A stretch of DNA of 64,000 nt from Oerskovia turbata (GTDB lineage Bacteria > Actinomycetota > Actinomycetes > Actinomycetales > Cellulomonadaceae). The DNA lies in the NCBI RefSeq assembly GCF_000718325.1, contig NZ_JOFV01000004.1:1-64000 (forward strand), read 5' to 3'. Of the stretch, positions 26,193-34,841 are shown piece by piece. The position numbers were made by a program, and so were the translations under genes. Position 1 is the stretch's first letter. The number at the start of each line of letters is the position of its first letter. The notes under the pieces are model-generated. The model saw only the letters and a program-made list of their open reading frames with translations, ran no database searches and was not told the DNA's origin.

Positions 26193-27100
26193 AGGGCCGC
26201 AGCCCCTCCGCCGGTCACGTCGGCGCGGCGCGGGCGGTGTGCCCGGCTCGACGCGTACAGGCAGACCGTGGCGGCTGTCGCGAGGTTGAGCGACTCGGCC
26301 TGGCCGCGGATCGGGACGCTCACGACCGCGTCGGCGAGCTCGCGGTCCTCGGGCGGCAGGCCCCACGCCTCGTTGCCGAAGATCCAGGCGGTCGGCCGGA
26401 CGAGGTCGGGCGTCTCGACAGGCGCACTGCCGGCGACGTCGAGCAGGTCGTCGAGGTCGTGGTCCCCGGCGCCGTCGGCGGCCAGGACCGCGAGCCCGGC
26501 GGCTCGCAGCGCGTCGACCGTCTCCGCGAGGCTCACGCCCGTCACGACGGGGACGTGGAACAGCGAGCCCGCCGTGGAGCGCACGACCTTGGGGTTGTGC
26601 ACGTCGACGCTCTCGCCCGCGAGGACGACCAGGTCGGCGCCGGCGGCGTCAGCGGCACGGATCACCGTGCCCGCGTTGCCGGGGTCGCGGACGGTCGCGA
26701 GGACCGCGACGAGCCGCGGCGAGGCGGAGACCGCGTCGTCGAGCGTGAGGTCCTGGGCCCGGACGACCGCGAGGATGCCCTGGGCGTCCGAGCTCATGGC
26801 CTCGAACGCGTCGGGTGTCGTGAGGTGCACGTGCAGACCCTCGGCGAGCGCGTCGTCGACGATCTCCGCGTAGCGGTCGGCGGCCGACGACGTCACGTAC
26901 ACGTCGCGGACGAGGCGCGCGCCGTGCCGGACGGCTTCACGCACCCCCTGCGGTCCCTCGACGAGGAACTGCTGGTGGCGCGAACGCGCCGGACGCCCGG
27001 ACAGTGCCCGTACCGCCTTGACCCGGTCGCTCCGAGGGTTCGAGACCTCGGGAACACGACGGAAGAACGGTACGGGGCGACCTGAGGACAGATCGTTCAC
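26189..27100 (-). CDS. SpoU/TrmH-family RNA 2'-O-methyltransferase
   Basis: A SPOUT-class methyltransferase of 303 aa, probably acting on 23S rRNA or tRNA ribose. An N-terminal substrate-binding domain (RHQQFLVEGPQGVREAV) leads into the knot: motif 1 VRDPGNAGTVIRAADAAG, motif 2 IFGNEAWGLP and motif 3 VPIRGQAESLNLATAA. It follows rplT by 38 nt, so it is tied to ribosome genes. The start is uncertain: GTG 27100 has no clear ribosome-binding site, yet no later ATG/GTG precedes the conserved VSNPRSDRVKAVRAL. Confidence 0.9.
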   Translation of the reverse strand: MNDLSSGRPVPFFRRVPEVSNPRSDRVKAVRALSGRPARSRHQQFLVEGPQGVREAVRHGARLVRDVYVTSSAADRYAEIVDDALAEGLHVHLTTPDAFEAMSSDAQGILAVVRAQDLTLDDAVSASPRLVAVLATVRDPGNAGTVIRAADAAGADLVVLAGESVDVHNPKVVRSTAGSLFHVPVVTGVSLAETVDALRAAGLAVLAADGAGDHDLDDLLDVAGSAPVETPDLVRPTAWIFGNEAWGLPPEDRELADAVVSVPIRGQAESLNLATAATVCLYASSRAHRPRRADVTGGGAAAL

Positions 27101-27138
27101 TGTGCGGGCGTCCGGTGGGAAGAGTCGCTGCTCGATGA

Positions 27139-27525
27139 TCAGGCAGCAGCCTTCGGGGCGTTCACGTCGGCAGGCAGAGCGTCCTTCGCAGCCTGGACGA
27201 GCGCGTTGAAGACGGTGACGTCGTTGACCGCGAGGTCAGCGAGGACGCGACGGTCGACCTCGATGCCAGCGGCCTTGAGGCCCTGGATGAGGCGGTTGTA
27301 CGTCAGGCCCTGCGCGCGGGACGCAGCGTTGATGCGCTGGATCCACAGGCGACGGAAGTCGCCCTTGCGCGCCTTGCGGTCGCGGTAGGAGTAGACGAGG
27401 GAGTGGGTGACCTGCTCCTTCGCCTTCCGGTAGAGACGCGAACGCTGGCCGCGGTAGCCCGCAGCGCGCTCGAGAGTTGTACGGCGCTTCTTCTGGGCGT
27501 TGACCGCCCGCTTCACGCGTGCCAC
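27139..27525 (-). CDS. rplT: 50S ribosomal protein L20
   Basis: A 128-aa rRNA-binding protein essential for early 50S assembly. The start [19 protein letters not shown] and the central [20 protein letters not shown] are highly conserved; the last 10 residues are a variable Ala-rich tail. It follows rpmI by 76 nt. In other bacteria L20 autoregulates the infC operon by binding its leader; the folded leader upstream of infC makes that plausible here. Confidence 0.97.
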   Translation of the reverse strand: MARVKRAVNAQKKRRTTLERAAGYRGQRSRLYRKAKEQVTHSLVYSYRDRKARKGDFRRLWIQRINAASRAQGLTYNRLIQGLKAAGIEVDRRVLADLAVNDVTVFNALVQAAKDALPADVNAPKAAA

Positions 27526-27601
27526 GTGATGCTCCTTGCAGTTCGGGGCTCAGGTAGGGACTCAGCGGTGGTCAGCACCAGGGGCGCGACCACCAGGCAG
27601 A

Positions 27602-27796
27602 TCACTTACCGAGCAGCTTCTTGATCTTCTTGACGTCAGCGGGGGCGACGACCTGGTCAGCAGACAGGCGACGCGTGCGGGTGCTCGACTTGTGCTCGAG
27701 CAGGTGGCGCTTGTTGGCCTGCTCGCGCATGACCTTGCCGCTGCCGGTGATGCGGAACCGCTTCTTGGCGCCGGAGTGCGTCTTGTTCTTCGGCAT
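27602..27796 (-). CDS. rpmI: 50S ribosomal protein L35
   Basis: A 64-aa basic protein, full length. It starts [20 protein letters not shown], has the typical RHLLEHKSS block and ends [12 protein letters not shown] 27796 has GGAGAAAC upstream. It lies between infC (91 nt upstream) and rplT in the conserved order. Confidence 0.96.
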   Translation of the reverse strand: MPKNKTHSGAKKRFRITGSGKVMREQANKRHLLEHKSSTRTRRLSADQVVAPADVKKIKKLLGK

Positions 27797-27887
27797 GGCT
27801 GCCGTTTCTCCTTTGTCTGGTCGAGATCCCGGGAGGGACCCGACGTGTTCGGGCCGTGGCCGGTGGGCCTGGCTCGGTGTCAGTTGG

Positions 27888-28862
27888 TCAGCTGGGCTTG
27901 CCGCCGGGCTTCGGCTTGGCCGCGCTCGGCTTGGGCGCTGCCGGCCGGGGGGCCGGAGGCTTGGGCAGTGCGGCCGGCTTGGGCACCGCGACGGGCTTGG
28001 GAGCCGTCGCGGGCTTGGGCGTGGCCGCAGGTGCTGCCGGGGCAGCGGCCTTGGGCGCGGCCTTCGGGGCAGAGGCGCGGGGCGCGGCCTTGGGGGCGGC
28101 TGCCTGGGGCGCTGCTGCCGGAGCAGCGGCGGGGGCCGGCGCGGGCTCGGGAGCGGCAGCAGCCTTGGCTGCGGCAGCGGCCTCGGCCGACGCGACGAGC
28201 TCGGCGGCCTCGGCGACCTGCACCTCGAAGGGCACGTCACCGCCGTCCGCGGGCTCCTCGGAGACCTCGACCGGAGCGGACTTGGCGGCCGACTTCGTCT
28301 GGCGGGGCTCGGCCTCCTGAGCACGCTTGCGCTGCTCGCTCTTGGCCTCGGCCTTCTTCTTGACCGGGCCGAGCACCATGACCATGTTGCGCCCGTCCTG
28401 CTTGGGCATGCTCTCGATGAAACCGAGCTCGGCGACGTCGTCGGCGAGGCGCTGCAGGAGACGGACGCCCATCTCCGGGCGCGACTGCTCACGGCCACGG
28501 AACATGATCATGACCTTGACCTTGTCGCCCGCAGCGAGGAAGCGCTCGACGTGGCCCTTCTTGGTGCCGTAGTCGTGCGGGTCGATCTTCAGACGGAAAC
28601 GGATCTCCTTGAGGACCGTGTTCGCCTGGTTCCGGCGCGCCTCACGGGCCTTCATGTCCGACTCGTACTTGAACTTGCCGTAGTCCATGAGCTTGCACAC
28701 CGGCGGGCGTGCGTCGGGGGCGACCTCCACCAGGTCGAGGTCAGCGTCCTGGGCAAGGCTCAGGGCGACCTCAATGCGGACGACGCCGACCTGCTCCCCA
28801 CCTGGGCCGACAAGTCGGACCTCGGGGACACGGATCCGATCGTTGATGCGAGGCTCGCTGAT
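27888..28862 (-). CDS. infC: Translation initiation factor IF-3 with AUC start and long C-terminal extension
   Basis: Binds the 30S subunit and proofreads initiator tRNA and start codon. The core (residues 1-168) has N-terminal [17 protein letters not shown], the [13 protein letters not shown] linker and the C-terminal domain. The start must be ATC at 28862: AGGAG lies 6 nt upstream, the family N-terminus begins there, and an in-frame TAG sits 12 nt before it, leaving no ATG, GTG or TTG choice without deleting the N-domain. Rare infC start codons allow IF-3 to repress itself. Residues 169-324 are an Ala/Pro/Lys-rich, apparently disordered tail, far beyond the usual 175-215 aa. Confidence 0.94.
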   Translation of the reverse strand: MSEPRINDRIRVPEVRLVGPGGEQVGVVRIEVALSLAQDADLDLVEVAPDARPPVCKLMDYGKFKYESDMKAREARRNQANTVLKEIRFRLKIDPHDYGTKKGHVERFLAAGDKVKVMIMFRGREQSRPEMGVRLLQRLADDVAELGFIESMPKQDGRNMVMVLGPVKKKAEAKSEQRKRAQEAEPRQTKSAAKSAPVEVSEEPADGGDVPFEVQVAEAAELVASAEAAAAAKAAAAPEPAPAPAAAPAAAPQAAAPKAAPRASAPKAAPKAAAPAAPAATPKPATAPKPVAVPKPAALPKPPAPRPAAPKPSAAKPKPGGKPS

Positions 28863-29078
28863 GTGATGCTCCTAGGAAGTCGTCGGTAGACCACCAGGAA
28901 CGGGAAAGGCCCCCGTCCCAGAGCGCAGGGAGGAGGCCATCGATCGGGTCGTCGCGGGTGCGACGAACACACCGTCGCGCCGCCGTGAAGAACGACGACG
29001 CTCCGGACCGAGACCCGGCCTCTGTCGTGACGATCGTCAGCAGTTGAAGCTCAGGTGGGATGGAATCCACTTTGCGCA

Positions 29079-29131
29079 CCCGTAGTCCGCTCTCCGAAGC
29101 GCCTTGCGGAGCTTCGACGAGAACCTACGGG
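29079..29131 (-). promoter_or_regulatory. Structured RNA leader of the infC operon
   Basis: The infC leader (28863 to about 29140) holds no gene. On the minus strand CCCGTAG (29125-29131) pairs with CTACGGG (29079-29085), enclosing CGAAGC/GCTTCG (29095-29100 with 29111-29116). That inner stem continues past one mismatch into two G-C pairs capped by a GCAA tetraloop. A -10-like TATTCT at 29146-29151 would start the RNA just upstream. It may be an L20 or IF-3 control element; no other structure was obvious in the remaining 200 nt. Confidence 0.5.
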
Positions 29132-29223
29132 TCGGTCAGCCACCAAGAATAGCACGCGTGTCCGGGGGCCCCGTCCGGCACCCACGGTTCACCGACACGT
29201 CACTCACTGGACATCCTCCATCA

Positions 29224-29254
29224 TTGGAACTCTTCCAGAGAGTGTGGGTAGAGT
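29224..29254 (+). promoter_or_regulatory. furA promoter with candidate FurA operator
   Basis: -35 TTGGAA (29224-29229) and -10 TAGAGT (29249-29254), spacer 19 nt. Transcription should begin near the GTG at 29261, 6 nt after the -10, giving a leaderless mRNA. The perfect dyad TGGAA-CTC-TTCCA (29225-29237) overlaps the -35 and is a likely FurA binding site, in line with furA-kat autoregulation in other actinobacteria. Confidence 0.6.
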
Positions 29255-29260
29255 GAGGAC

Positions 29261-29695
29261 GTGCCCACCGAGAAGACGGTCCGCCCCGCGGACCACGAGA
29301 CCGAGCTCCGCGACAGCGGACTCCGGGTGACCGCCGCCCGTCTCGCGGTCCTCGACGTGGTCACCCGACAGCAGCACGCCGACGCGGACGACGTGCTGCG
29401 GGCGACGCGCGAGGTCCTCGGCTCGGTGTCCGTCCAGGCCGTCTACGACGTCCTGAACACCCTCACCGAGCACGGCCTCCTGCGCCGCATCGAACCCGCG
29501 GGCCACCCGGCCCGCTACGAGCGGCGGCTGGGCGACAACCACCATCACGTGGTGTGCCGCTCGTGCGGTGCCGTCGCGGACATCGACTGCGCGGTGGGGC
29601 ACGCACCGTGCCTGACGCCCAGCGGGAACAACGGTTTCGCGATCGACACCGCCGAGGTCACGTACTGGGGCCTGTGCCCTGACTGCGCGGACTGA
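29261..29695 (+). CDS. furA: Fur-family regulator (FurA/CatR type)
   Basis: A 144-aa Fur protein. The winged helix spans residues 15-80 ([14 protein letters not shown], then [21 protein letters not shown]). The metal site HHHVVC comes next, followed by two CxxC pairs (CRSC and CPDC) that would hold structural zinc. Being directly before katA, it is most likely the peroxide-sensing repressor of the catalase rather than an iron regulator. The GTG start lies on a leaderless promoter. Confidence 0.9.
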   Translation: MPTEKTVRPADHETELRDSGLRVTAARLAVLDVVTRQQHADADDVLRATREVLGSVSVQAVYDVLNTLTEHGLLRRIEPAGHPARYERRLGDNHHHVVCRSCGAVADIDCAVGHAPCLTPSGNNGFAIDTAEVTYWGLCPDCAD

Positions 29696-29836
29696 CACCG
29701 GTCGGCACTTCGGCACTGCGCCCGGGCACGTCCCGGCCCGCCCCCTCACCGCTCCCCCCGGAGCACCCGTCCCTACCGCCCCCTACCCACAGACAGGCCT
29801 CAGGGCCCTCGACGCCCTCACCTGAAGGAGAAGACG

Positions 29837-31339
29837 ATGACGAACACCCCCTTCACCACGACCCAGACGGGCACCCCCGTCCCGAGCGACGCCCATTCGC
29901 TGACCGCCGGCACGAACGGCGCGACGGCGCTCCACGACCGCTACCTGGTCGAGAAGCTCGCGCAGTTCAACCGCGAGCGCATCCCGGAGCGCATCGTGCA
30001 CGCCAAGGGCGGTGGCGCGTTCGGCGAGTTCGTGGTCACGGAGGACGTCTCGGCGTACACCCGTGCGGCCGTGTTCCAGCCGGGTACGCGCACCGAGACG
30101 CTGCAGCGCTTCTCGAGCGTCGCGGGCGAGCAGGGCTCCCCCGACACCTGGCGCGACGTGCGCGGGTTCTCGGTGAAGTTCTACACGACCGAGGGGAACT
30201 ACGACATCGTCGGCAACAACACCCCCGTCTTCTTCATCCGCGACGGCATCAAGTTCCCCGACTTCATCCACTCGCAGAAGCGTCTGCCGGGCTCGGGCCT
30301 GCGCGACGCCGACATGCAGTGGGACTTCTGGACGCTGTCCCCCGAGTCCGCGCACCAGGTCACCTACCTCATGGGCGACCGCGGCCTGCCGCGCTCGTGG
30401 CGTGAGATGCCGGGCTTCGGCTCGCACACCTACCAGTGGATCAACGCCGCGGGCGAGCGCTTCTGGGTCAAGTACCACTTCACGTCGAACCAGGGCAACG
30501 TCGAGATGGAGGGCTCGGAGGCCGAGCTCATCGCGGGCGCCGACGCCGACTACTACCGCCGCGACCTGTACGAGGCCATCGAGGCCGGCGACTTCCCGTC
30601 GTGGGACGTGCACGTCCAGGTCATGCCGTACGAGGACGCCAAGTCGTACCGCTTCAACCCGTTCGACCTGACGAAGGTCTGGCCGCACGCGGACTACCCG
30701 CTCATCAAGGTCGGGACGCACACTCTCAACCGCAACCCGCAGAACTTCTTCGCGGAGATCGAGCAGGCGGCGTTCTCGCCGGCGAACACGGTCCCGGGCA
30801 TCGACATCAGCCCCGACAAGATGCTGATGGCCCGCGTCTTCTCCTACCCGGACGCGCAGCGGTACCGCGTGGGCACCAACTACCAGCAGATCCCGGTCAA
30901 CGCGCCGCACGCCGCGCCGGTCCACAACTACTCGCAGGACGGCGCGCAGCGTCACGGGTTCAACGCGCCCTCGACGCCGGTCTACGCCCCCAACAGCCTG
31001 GGCGGCCCCGTGGCCGACGAGGCCCGTGCGGGCGTCGGGTCGTGGGAGTCGGACGGGGAGCTGACGCGGGCCGCGGCGACGCTGCACGCCGAGGACGACG
31101 ACTTCGGTCAGGCCGGAACGCTCTACCGCGAGGTGTTCGACGACGCGGCCAGGGCGCGCTTCCTCGAGACCATCACGGGGGCGGTCGGCGGCGTGCAGAG
31201 CCTGGCGATCCGTGAGCGTGCGATCCAGTACTGGACCAACGTGGACGCGACCCTGGGGGCCGCTCTGCGCAGCGCCCTGGAGGCCGCGCCGCTCGCGGCC
31301 GAAGAGCCCGGCGTCACGTCGGAGCCCGCGCACTCCTGA
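29837..31339 (+). CDS. katA: Monofunctional haem catalase
   Basis: Converts hydrogen peroxide to water and oxygen. The 500-aa small-subunit catalase has its distal histidine in [32 protein letters not shown] with the asparagine-side loop, and the proximal haem tyrosine in [22 protein letters not shown] 29837 has AAGGAGAAG 4 nt upstream. It follows furA by 141 nt; there is no terminator between, so cotranscription and FurA control are likely. A strong hairpin follows the gene. Confidence 0.97.
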   Translation: MTNTPFTTTQTGTPVPSDAHSLTAGTNGATALHDRYLVEKLAQFNRERIPERIVHAKGGGAFGEFVVTEDVSAYTRAAVFQPGTRTETLQRFSSVAGEQGSPDTWRDVRGFSVKFYTTEGNYDIVGNNTPVFFIRDGIKFPDFIHSQKRLPGSGLRDADMQWDFWTLSPESAHQVTYLMGDRGLPRSWREMPGFGSHTYQWINAAGERFWVKYHFTSNQGNVEMEGSEAELIAGADADYYRRDLYEAIEAGDFPSWDVHVQVMPYEDAKSYRFNPFDLTKVWPHADYPLIKVGTHTLNRNPQNFFAEIEQAAFSPANTVPGIDISPDKMLMARVFSYPDAQRYRVGTNYQQIPVNAPHAAPVHNYSQDGAQRHGFNAPSTPVYAPNSLGGPVADEARAGVGSWESDGELTRAAATLHAEDDDFGQAGTLYREVFDDAARARFLETITGAVGGVQSLAIRERAIQYWTNVDATLGAALRSALEAAPLAAEEPGVTSEPAHS

Positions 31340-31394
31340 CGCCTGCGCTCCTGCCCGGCGCGCCGTCGTCGGGCTGGAGGGCGCGTCGACACCC

Positions 31395-31429
31395 GGAGGC
31401 CGGGTCCGCTCGCTGCGGGCCCGGCCTCC
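31395..31429 (+). terminator. katA terminator
   Basis: A 10-bp GC stem (31395-31404 with 31420-31429) with an inner CCGC/GCGG pairing lies 56 nt after the catalase stop. From 31430 to the next start at 31618 I see no gene. Confidence 0.65.
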
Positions 31430-31617
31430 GTGCGCTCGGGACCGCCGCCGGGCGTCGCACCGGGCGGCGTCGGAACCTGGCCGCTTGGCACACTATTCAT
31501 CCTTCATCGCGTGCCCGACGGCGGAGCGCACCGCCGCGTACCGTCGCACCCCGCGCCAGACCCGGCCGGGCGTCCGCACAGGTCCCGAGCGCGCGCTCCC
31601 TCTGGAAGGATGAGCAC

Positions 31618-31971
31618 ATGACTACCGAGAACGACCCCATCGCCCAGGACGCCACCCGGGACATCGCCGACGTCGCAGCCGTCGAGGTCATCACCTCCGC
31701 CGCCGTCCACCTCATGAGCGCCGCCGCCGTCAAGTGCGGCCTCGCCGAGGACGCCGTCGAGAAGGAGCACCTGGACCTCGACGAGGCACGCAAGCTCATC
31801 AACGCCCTCGCCGCGCTCGTGACGGCCTCGGCCCCCGACATCGGCAACCAGCACGCACGCTCGCTCCGCGACGGCCTGCGCTCGCTCCAGCTCGCGTTCC
31901 GCGAGGCCTCGGTCTACCCCGACGCCCTGGGCGAGGGCCCGGGCGAGAAGTACACGGGCGCGGTCAGTTGA
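31618..31971 (+). CDS. DUF1844 family protein
   Basis: A 117-aa all-helical protein with the DUF1844 core: DVAAVEVITSAAVHLMSAAAVKCGL, then DLDEARKLINALAALV. It ends with RSLRDGLRSLQLAFREAS. Members are widespread in actinobacteria and of unknown function. ATG 31618 follows GGAAGGA. Its stop overlaps the TTG start of the next gene, which starts the four-gene cassette reaching GerW. Confidence 0.85.
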   Translation: MTTENDPIAQDATRDIADVAAVEVITSAAVHLMSAAAVKCGLAEDAVEKEHLDLDEARKLINALAALVTASAPDIGNQHARSLRDGLRSLQLAFREASVYPDALGEGPGEKYTGAVS

Positions 31972-32705
31972 GCACCCCGCCGGGCGGGCAGCCGACGCCT
32001 CCCCCGCCGTCCAGCGCGCACGGGGGCGACGGCGTCGTGCCCCCGCCCGGCGGAACCCCGGGCCCGCCGCCCGCTCCCCCGGCGATCGTGCCGGGCGTCA
32101 CGACCTCGCTCCCGCACGGGCCTGCCCCGCAGACGCAGGCCTACCTGTCCGCCGCGGACCGGACGGGACCGGAGGCCGACCCCGCACGGACCCGGCCGGG
32201 GCGCGGGAAGACCGTCGCGATCGTCGTGCTCTCCGCGGCACTCGTCGTCGCGCTGGGGCTCGCGGCGTACCTCCTCGTCACGACCCTGAGCTGGCAGGAC
32301 CGCAGCGCGCAGTGGGAGCAGGAGTCCCGTGACCTCGGCCGCCAGGTCGCCCAGCTCGACGCCGACCTCGACGGCGCGAACGCCGAGCTCGAGTCCGCGC
32401 GCTCCCAGCTGACGACGGCCCAGGAACGCATCACCGCGCTCGCGAACGAGAAGGCCCAGCTGGGCGACGAGAACGTGGCCTCGCAGCAGTACCTCGACTA
32501 CCAGGCGCGCATCTCCGAGGCCGCCGGCACGGTCGCCGCGGCCCTCGGCCAGTGCACCACCGCCCAGGACGAGCTCATCGGCTACCTCAACAACCGCGAC
32601 GCCTACAACCCCGACGACCTCGCACGCTTCGCGACCCAGGTCGACGACCTGTGCAACGCCGCGACCGCCGCCAACACCGAGCTCCAGCAGGAGCTCGAGC
32701 AGTGA
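31968..32705 (+). CDS. Membrane-anchored coiled-coil protein, unknown function
   Basis: A 245-aa protein: a Pro/Gly-rich cytoplasmic N-terminus (residues 1-80), one transmembrane helix (about 82-104), then an outside coiled coil (about 112-165, with repeated L/A heptads such as LDADLDGANAELESARSQL). A C-terminal domain with two cysteines follows. TTG 31968 overlaps the DUF1844 stop by 3 bp; no ATG or GTG occurs earlier than GTG at VPPPGG, so the exact start is uncertain. Its stop overlaps the protease start (GTGA). The arrangement suggests a scaffold or sensor partner of the downstream protease. Confidence 0.65.
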   Translation: MSTPPGGQPTPPPPSSAHGGDGVVPPPGGTPGPPPAPPAIVPGVTTSLPHGPAPQTQAYLSAADRTGPEADPARTRPGRGKTVAIVVLSAALVVALGLAAYLLVTTLSWQDRSAQWEQESRDLGRQVAQLDADLDGANAELESARSQLTTAQERITALANEKAQLGDENVASQQYLDYQARISEAAGTVAAALGQCTTAQDELIGYLNNRDAYNPDDLARFATQVDDLCNAATAANTELQQELEQ

Positions 32706-33475
32706 GAAGCGCACGACGCCCCGGGCGCCGCTCGTCCGCCCGACCGGCGACCGGCGCCGTGACGGCGGCCGTCACCGTGTCCCTCGTCGCCGCCCTCGCC
32801 GCAGGGTGCGGGATCCTGCCGGAGCTGCCCGAGCCCATGCCGACCTCGGTCGTGCCCAGCGTGGCGCCCCAGGCCGATCCCGTCGGGTCGGAGAACCTGT
32901 CCCCCGACGGCTTCGACGCGGTCAAGCGCATGGCGGTCCGCATCCGCAACGTCGGGTGCTCGTCGCTCTCGACCGGTTCGGGCTTCGCGCTCGACGACCG
33001 CACGCTCATCACCAACAAGCACGTGGTCGAGGGGTCGAAGTCCCTCCAGGTCCTGACGTACGACGGCCGCGACATCCAGGTCGAGACGGCGAGCGCGGCC
33101 GGGCTCGCGGACCTCGCGATCGTGCGCACGAGCGACGACCTCCCCTCGGCCCCGACCCTCGCCGCCGCCGACCCGGCCCAGGGCGACACCGTGACGGTCG
33201 TCGGCTACCCCGAGGGCGGCCAGCTCACCGTGACGCAGGGCACGGTCGTGGGGACCGCCACCGACCCCCTGCACGAGAACCTGGGCCAGGTGCTCGTGAC
33301 CGACGCCCAGGTCGAACCCGGCAGCTCGGGGTCGGCGGCGCTCAACGAGGCCGGCGAGGTGATCGGCGTGGTCTACGCGAAGTCGACCGACGCGTCGCTC
33401 CTCGTGCCCGTCTCGACGCTGCGCGCGATGCTCGACGACTCGTCAGCCTTCGCGACCCTGCCGCCCTGCTCGTAG
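32702..33475 (+). CDS. Trypsin-like serine protease lipoprotein
   Basis: A 257-aa secreted lipoprotein of the S1/HtrA-like fold. The signal peptide ends in LAAGC (C36). The catalytic triad is visible as H107 in LITNKHVVEG, D137 in GLADLAIVRT and S209 in VEPGSSGSA. There is no PDZ domain. C86 and the C-terminal CS could bridge. GTG 32702 overlaps the coiled-coil gene. It probably acts in the outer face of the membrane as a housekeeping or stress protease; its substrate is unknown. Confidence 0.85.
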   Translation: MRSARRPGRRSSARPATGAVTAAVTVSLVAALAAGCGILPELPEPMPTSVVPSVAPQADPVGSENLSPDGFDAVKRMAVRIRNVGCSSLSTGSGFALDDRTLITNKHVVEGSKSLQVLTYDGRDIQVETASAAGLADLAIVRTSDDLPSAPTLAAADPAQGDTVTVVGYPEGGQLTVTQGTVVGTATDPLHENLGQVLVTDAQVEPGSSGSAALNEAGEVIGVVYAKSTDASLLVPVSTLRAMLDDSSAFATLPPCS

Positions 33476-33478
33476 GCT
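33473..33478 (+). promoter_or_regulatory. -10 element of gerW, overlapping the protease stop codon
   Basis: TAGGCT begins with the TAG stop of the protease gene and ends 7 nt before the gerW ATG. This suggests gerW can also be transcribed on its own as a leaderless mRNA. Confidence 0.4.
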
Positions 33479-33485
33479 GCGAGGC

Positions 33486-33917
33486 ATGAGCAGCGACAGC
33501 AGCAAGGACGCAGCAGGTCGACCCGACCCCACCTTCGTCACCCGCGCGGCGAGCGACGCCTTCTCGGTGCGCAAGGTCTTCGGCGACGCCTACGAGCGCG
33601 ACGGGACCCTCGTGATCCCCGTGGCCAAGGTGTGGGGCGGCACCGGGACGGGCTACGGGTACGGCGTGGGTGCGCTCGACGGGTCCACGGGATCCTCGGC
33701 CGAGGATGCCGGGCAGGGCGAGGGCTCGGGCGAGGGAGCCGGGGGCGGCGGGGGCTACGGCGTGCACGTGCGCCCTGTCGGCGTCTACGCCGTGGGCCCC
33801 GACGGCACGCGCTGGCATCCCGCCCTCGACCTCAACCGGGTCGTCCTGGGTGGCCAGGTCGTGGCCGTGGTCCTGGCGCTCGTGGGCGGCTGGGTCCTGG
33901 GGCGCCGTCGCCGCTGA
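33486..33917 (+). CDS. GerW/YtfJ-family protein
   Basis: A 143-aa protein with the GerW (YtfJ) core: FSVRKVFGDAYERDGTLVIPVAKVWGGTGTGYGYG, a Gly-rich loop, then GGYGVHVRPVGVYAV. A C-terminal transmembrane helix (about 118-138) ends in an RRRR stop-transfer. In Bacillus the homologue is a spore protein needed for germination, but the family is common in non-sporulating actinobacteria, where its role is unknown. The ATG lies 10 nt after the protease stop. Confidence 0.8.
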   Translation: MSSDSSKDAAGRPDPTFVTRAASDAFSVRKVFGDAYERDGTLVIPVAKVWGGTGTGYGYGVGALDGSTGSSAEDAGQGEGSGEGAGGGGGYGVHVRPVGVYAVGPDGTRWHPALDLNRVVLGGQVVAVVLALVGGWVLGRRRR

Positions 33918-33952
33918 ACCACCGCGCACGTCAGCGGCGCGGCGCGAGGCGG

Positions 33953-34013
33953 GCGACGTCGTCGGGCCTGCACGGGCACTGCGAGGCCCCCGCACGGCGC
34001 CCGACGACGTCGC
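33953..34013. terminator. Bidirectional terminator between gerW and sseB
   Basis: GCGACGTCGTCGGGC (33953-33967) is complementary over all 15 bases to 33999-34013, with a 31-nt loop that can itself fold. It lies between convergent genes. Confidence 0.6.
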
Positions 34014-34022
34014 GCCGGCCGG

Positions 34023-34841
34023 TCAGTCCGCGCGCCCGATGCGCAGCTCGAGCGAGTCGACCCGCTCCGAGACCAGGTCGCTTCCCGCGAGGGCCGCGTT
34101 GACCTGGGCCAGCACCACGTCCAGGCCGCGCCTGTCGAGCCCCGAGTCGATCGAGAGCACGACCGCGACCTCTGCGCTGCGCCCCGTCTCGGCGCGGACC
34201 GCCGCGACGTGCTCGATCCCCGAGACCGCGTCCGCGATCTCCGCCGCGACGTCGGCCGCGACCACACCGTCCGCGACCGCGGGCGCCCACTGCTTGCCCT
34301 GTGCGAGCGCCCACACCGCAGGGCGCGGGACCAGGACCGTGACCGGCCCCGACGGGTCGAGGACCAGCAGGGACCAGTCCTCGCTCACGGCCGACAGGGC
34401 CGCGCGCGGCGCGTCGACCGGGACCGGACGTGCGTCAGGACGCCACGCGGCCATGCTCGCGACGCTCGAGAACACCGGGAGCGCCCGCCGTCCGTCGGGA
34501 GCCTCGAGCGCCACGACGCCCGCCGAGGCCTCCTTGTCGACCTTCTGCCCGTGCTCGCCGACGCCCGACGTCTCGAGCTCGGCCAGGATGGGGATGAGCA
34601 GCCGCGTGCCACCGAGCCGGGCGACGACCTCGGTGAGGCTCGCCGTCCCCGCCGAGAAGTCCGCCAGGACGCTCGTGAGCGCCGGGTCGGCCGAGCCGTC
34701 GTCGTCCGAGAAGCCCGACGACGGGGGCAGCGCCTTGCCCGTCCCCTCGCCCGCCGGGCCCTTCGAGAACGGCGACGCGCCGTGCGCGTGCCCCGCGTGC
34801 GGGTCGTCGGCAGCCGGAGCGGGCGAGCCCAACGAGGTCAC
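34023..34841 (-). CDS. SseB family protein
   Basis: A 272-aa protein with two copies of an SseB-like domain: residues about 50-150 ([32 protein letters not shown], then [24 protein letters not shown]) and a C-terminal half with PAVWALAQG. The family is soluble and of unclear function; it is regularly found after hisA in Micrococcales. GTG 34841 overlaps the hisA stop (GTGA). It is the last gene of the his operon before the bidirectional hairpin. Confidence 0.8.
   Translation of the reverse strand: MTSLGSPAPAADDPHAGHAHGASPFSKGPAGEGTGKALPPSSGFSDDDGSADPALTSVLADFSAGTASLTEVVARLGGTRLLIPILAELETSGVGEHGQKVDKEASAGVVALEAPDGRRALPVFSSVASMAAWRPDARPVPVDAPRAALSAVSEDWSLLVLDPSGPVTVLVPRPAVWALAQGKQWAPAVADGVVAADVAAEIADAVSGIEHVAAVRAETGRSAEVAVVLSIDSGLDRRGLDVVLAQVNAALAGSDLVSERVDSLELRIGRAD

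Noticed and set aside
32702..33475. Protease as a full HtrA/DegP
   Set aside because: No PDZ domain follows the catalytic domain; it is called only a trypsin-like lipoprotein.
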